NCBI RefSeq assembly: GCF_000003815.2
Contig: NC_049980.1
Span: 19,614,348-19,678,347, forward strand
Length of the DNA stretch: 64,000 nucleotides
Source of the DNA: Branchiostoma floridae
Taxonomy: Eukaryota > Chordata > Leptocardii > Amphioxiformes > Branchiostomatidae
Direction: 5' to 3'
The position numbers were made by a program, and so were the translations under genes. Of this stretch, positions 23,776 to 37,400 are shown in pieces (position 1 is the stretch's first letter; every line of letters begins with the position of its first letter). Under the pieces are notes generated by a model that searched no databases, was not told where the DNA came from, and worked only from the letters and a program-made list of their open reading frames with translations.

Positions 23776-25984
23776 TGTATACGTCAAGAGGTTTAAAAAT
23801 GCCCTTCAGGAGTGTAACCTCTCCGGAGTCGGGTGCGTGATCGGATTGGAAGGCGGAGGTTTTTTGTGTCCTCAAATTGGCACCAACCATCAAACTTAAC
23901 GTCCTAACAGTGGCGCCCTTCTCGGTAAACTTCGATAGATCTACAGACACAGAGAGAGCCGTTCCAAAAACGGAGCGGTACTTTCAACTTGGCAATGACT
24001 CAACACTTAGAGTATGTAAACTGGAGAAATCTGGTCAGTCGACGTCTACGGAGGCTGTGCCGTGAACGCAGCTGTAGACATGCTTGTGTCCGTTCGAATT
24101 TCGTCAGGAGAACCCGATCCTTTCCGAGACTTTAGTCCCAGTTATTAAACTTAACCTTTTATTTTCAAGTAATGATTGAATTTTTTGTAGGATTGTTGTA
24201 TCTCATCTCAGATTGTATATACTGAATTAATTTGACATACAGACAGAGCCACAGAGGCCACAGGGCAAAATACGCAATGTGGAGGAAACTTATTTCTGGC
24301 ATGTCTGGAGTTATGGTAGATACAATAATATTATATGGCTTTTCCGATCTAGTTACAGACATGTGTAACAGTGTAAGTGGTTCCGATAATAGTTCGTTTT
24401 GTCGCATTATTTCTAGTGGATGTATTGCACTGTACAAAAAAAGCTATTGGCTACCTAAGCCACGGAGTCCGATATGCCTACTCTGCACAATCGTTTCTAT
24501 CAAAATCGGAAAAAAAAGAGACTTTCCAAAAAGGGTTTTATTTGTGGATCATTAGTTCAGGCAAGGGCATAGAATATAGAAATATAATGTCCTTGCTTCA
24601 AACATTGTCACTTTGTACTACGTGTACCAGGAATACGGCACGGCGACACTCTGGACTGCCGCTAGGTGACGCTTTGTGGAAAACTTGCGCTTCTTTGAAT
24701 TGCCAAATGGCTGCTTTCCAACTGCCACTGAGCAGTCCGATAGATAATCACATGACTTTTCTCCATACCTGTGAACTATACACACCTCGCAGTACTCTAG
24801 TTCCCGCTGTAGTTCCTTTGAATTGGGCATTTATCTGTGGTGCTTGGTATTTTCGTATGTAGGAACAATCGGTAAATTCATAGGTGATAGGAACACAAAA
24901 GAACATAGCAGGCTCCTGGTTACCTATTTCTTGGCCGTCTTTTCTGTGATCAATAACGTTTCGTTCCTGTATCCCTTTGCGTGACGAATAGTGACCTCCT
25001 TGGTGAGTATTTTGCAGGCCCGTCTTTCCAAGTATTTGCCATTTGCTTTCAAGACCAGTGGGCTGAATCAGTCGCATAGTCATCATGTCAGAGAATTATG
25101 CTAGTCTTTCGGAAATCCTGCAATTCCAGCTCGCCAGGTTTGTTGCTTTGGAGATCCAGAATTTGCCGAGCCCCACTTTTTCTACCATGGCAACGCAAAC
25201 GACAGCTGACGCATTTGACGGTCTGTGGACTAGAGCGGGGATCGTACAGTACTATCAATAGTTCACTTCTTGTTTACAACAGATGCTGCTGATAAGCCTA
25301 GTTTCATTTTCAGTTGAAAACAAAATCATGTTAGTCACCTTTATGATTTTTGTTGTGTTCGTTTTTATTATTATTTCAGTCATGAATATGTAATTTGTAT
25401 TGCTTATGATTACGGAACGGGATATCCCTCCTTCCAAAAATACGTGGTTTGAAGCACCCAAGTTAAAGGAGTAGCCACCGTAAATCGTGTAAACATCACA
25501 CATACAGGTAATGCCTTTAAAACAAATCATTTATTTCAGTGGTTTTTGTGACATATACCAATAATTCAACCATTCATAAAATCAGAAGTTGCATTGCAGG
25601 AATTCAATACTAGTACATACTTTAAGATTTATAACGTTAATCTGATTTTTTTATATCGCTTGGAGAAAGGAAGTGAGCCGCCCCTAGAAAATATATCCTG
25701 CCACACACGTGAATGAGTCTTGCAAATAGTCCAAGGTTAAAGGGCACGTCTGTTGACCCGCCACCTCTGACCTTGTGTCATCAGTCTTTCTTAGGGGTAC
25801 CAGCCAAACAGCGGCCATGGTCATTTATGAGGGCAGGGTACTGCGTGTGTAGAATCTAAACAATAAAATGATTTATCCAGATGTTTTCCAAACAAAAGAC
25901 AAGAGTTTACTCGATAAATTTGCAATATCGATTGATTTCGCCATGATTGTTATCAGACGACAAGCGTATTAAATATTTTTATTT

Positions 25985-26097
25985 GTATGTCTTTAGTTAA
26001 CGTTAATTGTGTTTCTGTAACGTTATAGAAATTTCTATTTTGTATTTTAGAAATTTTATATTCTAGAAATTTCTCTGTAAAGTTACTAAAGACATAC
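25985..26097. mobile_element. Small hairpin (MITE-like) element
   Basis: GTATGTCTTTAGTTAAC at the left is the near-perfect inverse of GTTACTAAAGACATAC at the right end. Inner segments rich in AGAAATTTCT are also self-complementary. Confidence 0.6.
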
Positions 26098-27648
26098 GGC
26101 AGTGTTTTCCCGGATAGCAGTCAACAAAAATGCATTTAGCAGAATAAGCAGCAAAGGGTCACCAACTTTCCAAATTGCTACACGAGTCACTTCAGTGTCA
26201 AGGGCAGTTATATTGCTGTTGTTTGTCTCTTTCGCCCGTCTAAGTCACGTGACTTCCTTTGGCAACTTTCCTGAACGACGCTACTTAACAGAAGTTAGAG
26301 ACTGTATTAAGCCTCGCCGTTTTGGTTTGACCTTCCTAGCCTCCTCCCACGGGGGGACGGGGATAGTAGAATTCAGCAAAAAATCGGCTGACCAACTCCT
26401 CTGGTAGCAAAACTCCCCTGGCGAAATTATTCCTCCTATACTATAGCAGTCATCGTAGTGAGTCTGGTAGAGACTATATGACCTTCCACAGATCACACGT
26501 GTCCGTCCAACCTTGACTAAAGGAGGAGATTCTTTTAAAAACAAACATCAAAACAGTATGTCCTACAATGTATACATTCAACTATCACGGGTATCGAAAT
26601 GATGTATCAGACTTGACAAGGAATCTTTTATGGAAAGCCATCGTTATTGAACTTATCCTGTCACGGGAGACCTTTTTTAATACAATACGCCAATTCAAAC
26701 CACAGTGGGTGTGTCAGTTACACCACCAGATCTGTGCAGCTACTACACTGGAACACAAAACAATGACACTATGTCGCACAGAGTGATTCTTATATTCTTC
26801 GTGTTCAGGTTCATGCCATGAATATCAATCGGGGGATCTTTGCTGTATACTATGTAATGTTTTATACCACGACAGGCCAGGTAGCAACATGTTGAGGAAA
26901 ATTTCCCACCAACTTCTCCCCGCGATACGGTAGTTTTACGGTTGACTTGACCGTGTATAATTATCGAAGGCCCATTTTAGGAGGCCCGTGTTGGGAGTTA
27001 GTTCAACCTTCCACACAACATAACAGAATCTTTATATATGTACTCGGGGCAAAAATGGGCACTTCTGTGACATAACAATAGCGTTGCATGGAACAGGTCT
27101 AACCGGTATATCCCATGGGTGTAAATGATCACGCCAGCTTCCATTCTTGTTTATTAAACATTTAGTAGCACAGATGTATATTGGGGGCTTCGATCTTCAA
27201 TACGCTATAACCCACAATGTATGGGAACGTCGATAGCACTTTCCAACGTATTGAACCAACGTGCATCTTTCTTCATTTGACTCCCTGATAGTGTCACGGG
27301 TATCACCATCTAATGACGTCATGCAAGCCACACCTGTAGAAACAGATGATTTGCTTGTAAACAAGACAAGGACCGTGTAAACTTCAAAGCGCGAACGCAG
27401 TGGTCCGGGCCGGTTGGTACGGTGGTTTTGCATGTAATTTTCAGGCACCGTTTGTGCGAGGCAGCTGGATAGGTGTGTCATCTCGGGTGCACCGTCTTGA
27501 ACGTCGCCGGCGGCGCGCTCCCCTCCCTGTTCCGCCCCCTCCCAATACCAGACACTGCCGGAGGGGCCCAGTCTGTCCTCCCGCTGGCTGGGACTTGGCG
27601 ATTAAAACACCTAGCTGCGTTAAAACGTATCTGAAGACTCCGTCAGAC

Positions 27649-28475
27649 ATGTCTCACACACAGTATTACACGCGGGAACTACAGCACACCGACCGCTCAC
27701 GCTTTGTCGTCAGAGGCAGAAATGCGAGCATTACGTCCTCCACGTACAGCAGTGGATACAGCGGGCCGGCGGCGCCCACCACCCGGCGCAGCAGCAGCGC
27801 CAACCCCACCACCAGGAAAATGTCGTACCGAAGCCGCAGTCAGTCATCTGACAGACTGACTACACGCCGAAACACGTACGACTTCGAACCTTACTCCTCT
27901 GCCCGTCTTCTTTCCGAATCTAGGTCCGGAGGAGGGGTGTCCAGAAAGCTTCGCTACCGGCAGCAGATGACCGAGTCGAACCTGACGTCTGCCAGCAACA
28001 GAATGTCCCGCTCCATGACATCACTGACGCCCCCCGACCAGGTGGTGTCCGCTCGGGTGTACTACCAGCCCATGTACCCTAAGCGGACACGAACGCTGTC
28101 CAGCCAGTCGCCGGGACGGTACGACTCCACCACGACTCGCACCTACAGCAGCTACGCGTCTTCGCGACACAGCCTGACGGGCAGCGCGCCCGGGTCCCGC
28201 CGCAGCAGCATCGACTCCCAGCACTCCTACGACGAGCTGATGAGTCCCAGTCCCGTCTTCACCCGCGCCATGTCCACTACCACTGAGATTGTGAAGGAGA
28301 TCAGCAGGCTTCAGGAGACCAAGAAACAACTAGAGACGGACATCCTGACCCTGGAGACCGCCAAGAACACGGGGTCTGGGTCCACTACTGTCATCAAGAC
28401 GCTTCAGGAGGAGACAGAGACCCTGACGAAACGGAACACTGAGCTAGAGAACGACATCAAGGACTTCAAGATGAG
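27649..28475 (+). CDS. IF-like gene 2, exon 1 (head and start of coil 1)
   Basis: GC-rich exon, donor gtaagt, phase 2 out. Begins MSHTQYYTREL; the head is rich in RRSSS, TTRRN and YSS. The last 65 residues are heptad-patterned (ISRLQETKKQLETDILTLE and LTKRNTELENDIKDFKM), a diverged coil 1A/1B. Confidence 0.87.
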
Positions 28476-31400
28476 GTAAGTGGTCTTTCTAAGAAATCTT
28501 TTTCCTTTTGTAAATTATATCTCTGAAGGACACATGATGTATCATAACATTGATATTGCATTTATAGAATTTTGTTGATATTACATGGGTACATTATCTG
28601 CATATCTATGTCTTAAGACAGACCAGTATATTATACTGTACTTAACTCGGTTGGGCAAAACTGTATAATAAAGGTCTTCATTCATTATACCATATCATGG
28701 GTGGTCAAAAACGCACCTACTTTGTCGTAAACACCTTCACTCTGAGGACAACAAAAAGACTGATGTGACATTCTTAGAAAATAATTTCCACACTTTATGC
28801 TGTCGAAGGACACTCGAGTCTTATCACACTTATTATACGTACGGAATATTAATTTGTTAGTCACTAACAAATTAATATTCCGTACGTATGGGTTTGTTTG
28901 ATCTGACGTAGCGCCTTAAAGTTGTCCATATTTGCTGAAGGACACTCGTGATCTTTTTATCTCGTCCTTTCTTACATTCATTCTTTGCGTGACCTTCTAA
29001 CGTATCCGCCATTTTGTCATCTTGTCGTAGTGACCTTTGTTATTGTGCGCTATAGTAGGAACATTTGTGGACTGCGACAGTTTATAACAATGCGCAACCC
29101 GTGATGGTCAGTATGACAGACCTCCGTGTATAGCCCAACACGCCCGCAGTGCTCAGTCTAGACGACAACATAAACTTGATCTCACAGAGAAACTTGTAGA
29201 TACTACAGAACATATCTCATGTTTACTGACCCAAAAAACGGATGAACCGACCCCATGTTTTATTCATACGCCCTTTCTCTTCTCTAAATCATTTATTTGT
29301 AGTGGTTTCTATAATTTTCTTTAGTCCAGGTCGACATTTCCTTTGTCCTTCTAGCCAAGTGTTTTTGTTTCCTAGACTGCCAATGCAGGTATTATTATTA
29401 ATAGGAATAGATGAGAGTAAAACAAAAGGAGAAGCGACCTTTATAAACACCCGGTATTCCCTCAGGCGATGGACGATGAACTGATTATGACAACATCGCT
29501 GTATTCTTGCTGTATTTTTCTTTGCACTTTTCAGCGAATATTGATATTGTTTTTTTTATCGCGATATTTGTTTATCATTATGATATCTTTGGTGTCTGGT
29601 AAAACAATAATCAGGTTGATAGGTGACACTTTTTCGGCTTCCTGAATTTTTCGGATTGAAACGTGACAAGATTGAAATGCTGTGTGTGCATTTTTTGGTT
29701 TCGCTATATCTACAACGTAACCTTATCCCTTCTGACGATAAGATAAACCACAGATTCATCCTAGTGACTTTTATATCTGGTATAAGGCACTTTCGAAAAA
29801 CTAACGCCTTTTTCGGATCGGCGAGCAAGCATTTAGCAGCACCCACACAGTATGACGAGAACTAGTATGATAACAGAGTCAGAGACGCATGGACCGGATC
29901 CTTGTGTGACCTACATTTCTAGATAAATCGCTGAGTGCCTTCCTGGCATTTTGCACCGCTATAGTTAGTGTAGAACGAATTAGAGACCCCGAGACTCCAA
30001 ACAAACCTTTTGATGCTTTCAACCACCTGCCTGACCTTACACAGGTTAGCGAGGTTTGCATACACAATCAACATTTTGTGGGTGTGTATCCCTTTTTTTC
30101 ATGACCTAGTCCAGGCCCCTTTGAGAGGATTACAAGCTAAGTTAGAGAGTCAGTTTGTTTGAAAAGCCTCTCACACACCGCTGAACAATCCTGGCATATT
30201 TGTGATAACAGGACGAGGTTCCTTGCGGTTACCATTGTCCCACCCGTATCGGTGCATTTGTCAATGAGAACATGCAGGGCGCGCACGACCCCCTTTCCGC
30301 GGTGGGGAAACCAAACTTGGATTCGAAACCAAACTTGGATTCGTATGACCTATAACTTGACAACCTGAATTCACGGGGTTAAGGTATGATTTGAAAGACA
30401 AACAAAATACACAAAACGCACAAATGCACGTCTTTATTGACGAAATTCGTTTGAATAACTAATGAATGTTTTGGTCGCTCAACAGTCGCCAGACTCGCCA
30501 CCTCAATGGAATTGTGGACAAATCGCTATCAAATCTATTTACTTCCACCTCCTCTATATTTCGTAAACCAAATCTATAAACCTCTTACCCTGTTAGAAGG
30601 TTTGATTTATGTCTATCGTCTTGCCGGAAGAGTTTCACCGTCCATACACTTAGTAAACTATCATTAGAAATTCAACTAGACGTTCAACTAGCATTAGAAA
30701 TTCACGTAAACAGCTGAATTATTAATAAATAACTCTTCTAGCCTTTGCATAAATGATTATCATTGTGAGTATTTGGGTCAAATCTTTGAGTCACATGTCT
30801 TACCCAAAATCAACTTGAAAGCAATGGTCATCGCAATGATAGGTAGTCGTTTTATTATAGACCGCAGAGATGCTAAAAAAACAATCCACATTGTAGAAAC
30901 AGGGAAGCAAGGGGGGTCGAACAAGGTGAGTGACCTCATCATTTCTCACATTCCTGAGTAATTGCATCCCATCAATCACACCCGAAACATAACCTATCAG
31001 CAGCCTCCGTAACTAACAGCAGGCTTCTCGGCTTGGTCTCGGGTCCATGTGTATATATAAACCAGTTCCTATCAAACAGTCGGGCATGGCAGCCAATAGG
31101 CTATCCATTCTAGGCTCTGCCAGAGTCTATAACAGTTTAAAACTTGGAACAATCAGAATTGATATAAAATCAGAAAAATACACATAACAAGTCACTTAAA
31201 AATCGTAATAGAATTGTCCAGAATACGTAATATCTGTTCTGCTACAATACCATAGAAAGTCGTTAGGAGGCCCATCGGTGACTTTCGTTTACCCACAAGC
31301 CAAATATGATAAAGATCCATTTTTAACTTATGTTATGCTGTCCACAAAGACTCAATGAAACAAACAAACAGACACACAAACAAACGGCACGCAAAAACAT

Positions 31401-34400
31401 AACCTTAGCGAGTGTGGTATTGAGTAAAGAAATCCAAGATGCCTGCTAACCCAATAGGCCGACTGTGTGTATGTACGGTTGATATTAGATGGAAAGGTAG
31501 TTGACTGCCAAGTTGCCCCCGGGTTCTTGATCCCAATTGGCCCATAGCGCGTCTGGAATCCCGATATGCCACAACAAGATTTCCTAGAAGTAAGCAAGGA
31601 GAAGCAAGAATTTTCCGTCTAACATCACGTACATAATCGTATACAAGGGCCTCGAAGTCAATTCTTTTATGGCATTGCCTGTTTTCTCTTGGATAATTGT
31701 CTAGAAGCCAAGCCGATGTGAATTTTGACTAATTCCTGTCTATCAGAACAGTTACGTTTGTTGCTAGAATCGATACAAAATACTATATAAGTCATCTTGA
31801 AACAGGAATGCAGGTATTAACTCGACTGAGAAGATGTTCTCCATACACACCATTCAGGTTGCCCTTAAATGTCAATTTGACACGTTTCCTTCTCCAACAT
31901 AGCAAACCGTTCCCTGCAATTACCACTTATTTCACACCGTTGGAGGGCGAGTAATTAGGTTAAATGTACTTAATTGATCATCCGTCTGCACTGAAGAGGG
32001 CAATGTTCTGCAATAATTGACTTCTTTGCTCCGGCGTAATCTCATAAATTGTATTATCAACGCTGAAATAATGACAATAATCGCCGCTACATCTAGCTCC
32101 GCATATGCATTCCAGCAAACAGAAATAGTTTTAGTTGAAAATCTATTGTAACAATCAATTCCACAGAGTCTCAATCTTTTATACTAGAACCAAGATAATA
32201 AAACACTGTTATCCTTCTAGAAAATAACATCAGTAGATTGGAGAAACAAGACCTGAATCCGACCGATAGAATGGGTGGTGATCGCACCAGTACGTGCAGA
32301 ATTAAAGAAGAAAAATTCCAGGTTTAGCCATCCGTCATGGCGGACAATGCTTGCGTCATTGTCACGTGAGTGCAAACGCCTATTACGAAAGTGTATACAA
32401 CAATATTAGATGATTTAGTAGCCAAGAAGGAATAATATATGTAAAAATTGTCGAGAGTATAGTACATCGCGATATGACTACCACGTTTTTAGGTTCTGGG
32501 ATTTCCTACCGATGTCGACTCCAAGCAAATCCTGCATGGCAATGTGACCGGAAAGGTCTTCCAGCGCAGCTGTGTGCCAGTTCTGAATGCGCGACATTTT
32601 CTCTCAAATTATAACAGAGCGTGCCTGGAAGTGACCTTGAAAGGACCTAAGTAGTTGCAAAGGTCAACTTAGCACAACCTCAGAAATATCCAGCAGAGTT
32701 TATCAATATTAAAGGTTGCAGGGGAGGTGATCTTGACCTTGACTTTGTGGTTAGCGTTCCTGCATGTGTGGCAGGTCATGATGTCGCCACCCTGCTGTCT
32801 GAAAAGTGCAGAGGGGGACCTCTCCCACAGATGTACCACATATTCGGTTCTTCTGCAGCTGTCAACGTTAGTCCGATGGGGTGTAGGGGTGTAGCTGGGT
32901 CATTGACCTAGATTTGTACAGTTTTCCATTCCCGCACCACCATAACACCGCCATCACTGCATTCGATAGTAAAGTTGGAATCGTCATACATTCCGAATTG
33001 AGATTTTCCATGTATGATGCGTGTCTGCACAATTTATTTATCCCAGAGAATTCATCCTATGAGATACGACTAGACCCTAGAACTGTGTCTCCTTCAAACA
33101 CTAGCTAATGACTGTTAAGTGTTACACAGACGTGACGCAACTGCCAATGTCCCTCCAACCGAAAGCCAGAAGCTCTTCCAATCTGTATCCAGGTAACGGG
33201 AAGACAGACTAGTACGTTTCCCGTAGGGAGATACGTCGTTAGGTAGATGCTCGATGACACGCCACCAATTGGTTATTAGTAGTTTAAAGTTAGACCGTAC
33301 AAAAATGACGGAACTCATGATGTCTGCGTGCTAGTTTCATCCGGTCAATCTAGCTATTGCTGGCCTTTCTTTTATTAACAAATACCGTCGGGTTTATGAC
33401 TGCTTCATTCTTTCTTGCTATATCGATATTCCCCACACGCGCGGTGCTGTCACAACCACTATGATCAGTAGAGTAAAAGACCTAATATCGTCTCTCCGAG
33501 GCTCGACCTCCGCTCGACTTGCCATTGTCTGCGAAATGTTAACAAGTCTCCCGTCCAAATCGATTTGCCGCTTGTCGTTCATGTGCCAAGTTCATCTTGA
33601 CTGGGAGAAAAGAAAGCTGACAAGCTAATGTCACGTGGGTCAGTCTTTTAGTCTAAGTGGCTGTCTGCTTCCAAAATTTGCCCTTCGTTATTAAGACAGT
33701 TACTCTTGCAGCTATAGCAAACTTAACAGTGAAAAATCTTTCCAAGGGCAAAGGTGCTGATAACGTCTATCAATTAGCATACAAGATGTACCGTTACTCC
33801 TTTATGCTTCGTGATTTCGCGATTGGTGTTTGCATGTGACGTCACAACCGCCATGTTGGTTGTTTACAGTATCTGGTAACTTTCAGGTTAATCATCCAAC
33901 ATGGCGGGCAGTACTTACGTCATAGCCACGTAGATGCAAACACCTTATTACAGCAGGCATTTTCATTTATGCGATCAAAGTTTCTTGACGATGTGCACCG
34001 CGCTGTGAAAGTGCTCCCACGGGCGGAATTATTTTTTTACAATTCCTCACAGCAAGTGTCTGTCATTTCCCACATTGACTGATCAAAATAAAGAACGTGT
34101 GACCATGGTAGTCGGACCACGAGACCCAGGCACTACAAACAATTCCGTGTTCGTTGTGCTGTAGACAGTCCTGTGACTGTCGCAGGCCTGGCCTTTGATA
34201 GTAAACCAAGATGACATGTACCCCCTCTCCCATTCTAAAGAAATGCACGGTTAAAAACTGTCATTATGCATTCTCCGTTCGCATCTCTAATGTTACGTCC
34301 CACCAATTTTGGGGCGTATGGCACAGTATTTCATGTATGACGTCCCAGCTCGCATAGTACAAGGCAAGGACGTTGGTATAAGTACAAAGTCAGCCATAGC

Positions 34401-37400
34401 TGAGATCTTCACCCGTATGTTTTACCATGGTGAAAGTATTAAGGCAACAGACTTTGTTGCATTCATATTTCAACCCACCCACCAGCCATCTCGACGTAAG
34501 TGCAAACTCGGTAATCCTGAAGGCACCTATCGTGGGTGGGTTATTTATGTCGATTAAAATTGTCCATTAGAATTGATGAGAAGAAATACACACCACTCAC
34601 TCCTGCTCCCACAAAGGACCTTTTAAAATTGGTTCACCGATGATGGACAATTGTGGAGAAAGATTACGCACTCGGGCTGTTACGCGGCACCGATGCTTGA
34701 AATAATATTGCCGTATGATGAATATGAAGTGTTATGTTCGTATTTCTGCCGCATTGCGCTCTTCCCTCAGGTGACCTGACGTCTTGGCATACCGGATTAT
34801 TTCGCAGTTATGCACGCTGACGTTATTTCCTCTTTCGGTGATAGTTAGCCAAAATAATCACATAAAGATGATAGTAAATTCATCGTTACTGCAAGCAAAC
34901 CCATGTGTATTTTGCGGTTATCATTTGCAAAATTCACACCGACACCCACGGAATATAACGTTACTGCCTAACAGATGCAGACAGATCGATTGTAGCTAGC
35001 TGAAGCCCCGAAAGCGCGACCCCAATCCGGGCACACCTGATGTTCTCTAACACATCATATTTGGTATGTCGGCGCACGTAGTGTCTGGGGATCCAATATC
35101 ATGACCTACAGACTGACGAAAGCTTCGACTTGAATGCCAATCCCGAAGTTTAGTGTTTTCCCTTTATGCAGCAGCATTTCCTAAGTGAGCAGTTCTCTGA
35201 AAGTTCAATATCCAGGCATCGGTCATACATAAATCTTGAAACGAATTCAGATAAAGGCAATACCGTATACATGATGTATTCTCCTTTCACTGGTCTGCTG
35301 GAAGAGGGGGTCGATAGCGCACCCTTGGGGAACACAGGAGTGTTGGACCTCATCAGATAGCGGTCACGTTTAACGGCTTATACTTGTAGGCTAGATGACA
35401 TGCGTATCGCTCGGGAATTTTCTGATAACAAGGTTGGCATACAAATGATAATAGACCTAATATTAGACCTACTTGGCCGACTTTGATCGTACTGCAGCAA
35501 TTACAATACATTTCACGAGGAAACTTGCGATAGGCATAGATATGATGAATGCGGGCATGACTAGAACATGACTTGGGCACAATTCATTGCATACGTTTGA
35601 AAGTTTATTTTAAGTGTTGGTTAAATTCATCATGTAAGGTTTTCCAACACACCTGAAACAATGGGACCTTTTGTCCAAAATTTTCGACTGAATAGCACAA
35701 ATAAGGAATCGGCAATTCAACTCTCCCACGTTATCACAAGTTGCAGAAATTTATGGCGTCCTCCGTCTTTCTTTAGTTATGGGTGCAACTCCACATAATT
35801 GTTGTAAAGCATGAAGATGGACCTCGTCAAATGAATAACTGGTTCCACATAACATTGTAATAAGCCAATTTGTCTGCTTCCTTCCCTAGGTTCGAGGAAG
35901 AGATGACCTGGAGGAAGAAACTTGAAGATGAAGTCGGCAGTCTAAGGAAGGTAAGAAGTCAGCGATCAGATTGGGAGGGGTCTGTGAGAGCATGGGGCGC
36001 TTACCACGTCCCTTTGCCTTTGGCACCACTAGTGTATCCTCGTCAGCATTGAAAATACTCGTACTTAATGAGCTAACGTATGAGTCTGTGTGCATCAAAA
36101 GTATGTATAAGTAATTAGTAATCATACAACAACATAAAATACTTACAATATTATTCTTAATGATGCACAGCCTTCCGCTGGACCTTAAAGAACCTGCTTT
36201 AATACAATGGTTTCTTACACTGAGCCTCTATATACAACATGACATGTATAACTCACAACATCGGATTCAATGTCAGAATCAAAATGTGTCTGATAATAAT
36301 GTACGCATGTAGGTCTAACACCTAACCTATGTTATGTATATATTGCTATTCTTAAAAATTGATTCATGTCACAATTGCAACCCTCATAATAAAGATATAT
36401 TATCCAGACCTTTATCTTCCTAATGTCACCAACTAACAGCAATTTTTACATCAACGAAAACCACAACTAACAAACACACTTCAAGTACTATAAGCAAACG
36501 CCATTTGGTCAAGGTCTGATGGTTTTCACCACGGGAGTTACTCACATAAACTCAGGACGGGTTGGCCTGGGAAATGTCACCATAGTTGCTGTGGGGAGCA
36601 GCATCGCTCTGCTTTCACTCCGTGGTGTTCTTTTTAATCGGTGAATAACGCACCTCTTGAGTTTTCCAGTCACTATCGCTTGTCCCTTCGCCTGTTGTAC
36701 CTGTAGGTCACGGTACTTAATATAATTTCTTGGTGTAATGCACTGGTAGGATACCACAATAGTCTTGATTAGATACTTTGCCTTTCATCGCTGCACTGCG
36801 CTCTGGAACCGCTAGGAACGAGAGAGACTAATGTTCCAATCGGTGGCGGACTCGAGCGCCGGTGGCCTCGGGGGCAGGGCGCTGCCCGAACAGCTGGAAA
36901 AGTTGCGAGGACACTACGAGGATTTAATTCGCAGGAACCGGGAAGACCTGGAAAAACACTACAAGGCAAAGGTGAGGGTAGAATAAATGCTGGACGGGTG
37001 AAGGTTCACGCACCCGCCATGTTGGACCACTGGTGACACAACAGAAACTTCCTGCACCGTTTTGTGTGTCACACAGATACTCTCACTGAACCTAGCTGAC
37101 TTTTTCCTCACTACCCTCACAGCACAGTGTAGGCATTATAGATAAGAACAAAGAAAGTACATCCAGCATTCTGACCTTTAAACGCACCCCTTTGTCTCCC
37201 CCGTATAAGTTATATATCCAGTGTTGCGTCTGTTCAACAGTTGCAGTCATTCCTCAGTTGTTACACTCATTGTGGTGACGGACACGCACTCGCTACTCGC
37301 CGGTCGTTTTGACGTAAGGAAACAGGGAGTCGTATATACTATAAATGTTTGCCTTTGAAACAACAAAGAAGTGGAAAGACCGATGTAAAACATACAACAA

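Larger units (their letters stand above)
14960..27440. other. 12.5 kb intergenic region between the two IF-like genes
   Basis: No supported gene. Long open stretches (for example 24377-24862) lack domain similarity, codon pattern and splice structure. The region holds foldback elements (21088-21208, 21315-22283, 25985-26097), a GT-rich minisatellite at about 23637-23775, a diverged 52 bp duplication at 17903-18005 and a run of 14 G near 18881-18894. A GC-containing stretch ending in donor gtaagg at about 16974 could be an untranslated first exon of IF-like gene 2, but nothing proves it. Confidence 0.5.
28476..35889 (+). other. Intron 1 of IF-like gene 2 (7.4 kb)
   Basis: Starts gtaagt and ends ttccctag. 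It contains a perfect 27 bp-arm palindrome (28835-28889), a 17 bp tandem duplication (30309-30342), and members of a hairpin element family at about 32335-32380 and 33825-33944. No additional exon is supported. Confidence 0.75.

Noticed and set aside
24377-24862. 161-codon + frame
   Set aside because: No domain, no splice sites, Cys/Leu-rich random composition; no transcript evidence available.
28630-28690. AATAAAGGTCTTCATTCATT near exon 1 of IF-like gene 2
   Set aside because: Looks like a LINE 3' end or polyadenylation signal, but no coding remnant is attached and the gene continues downstream.
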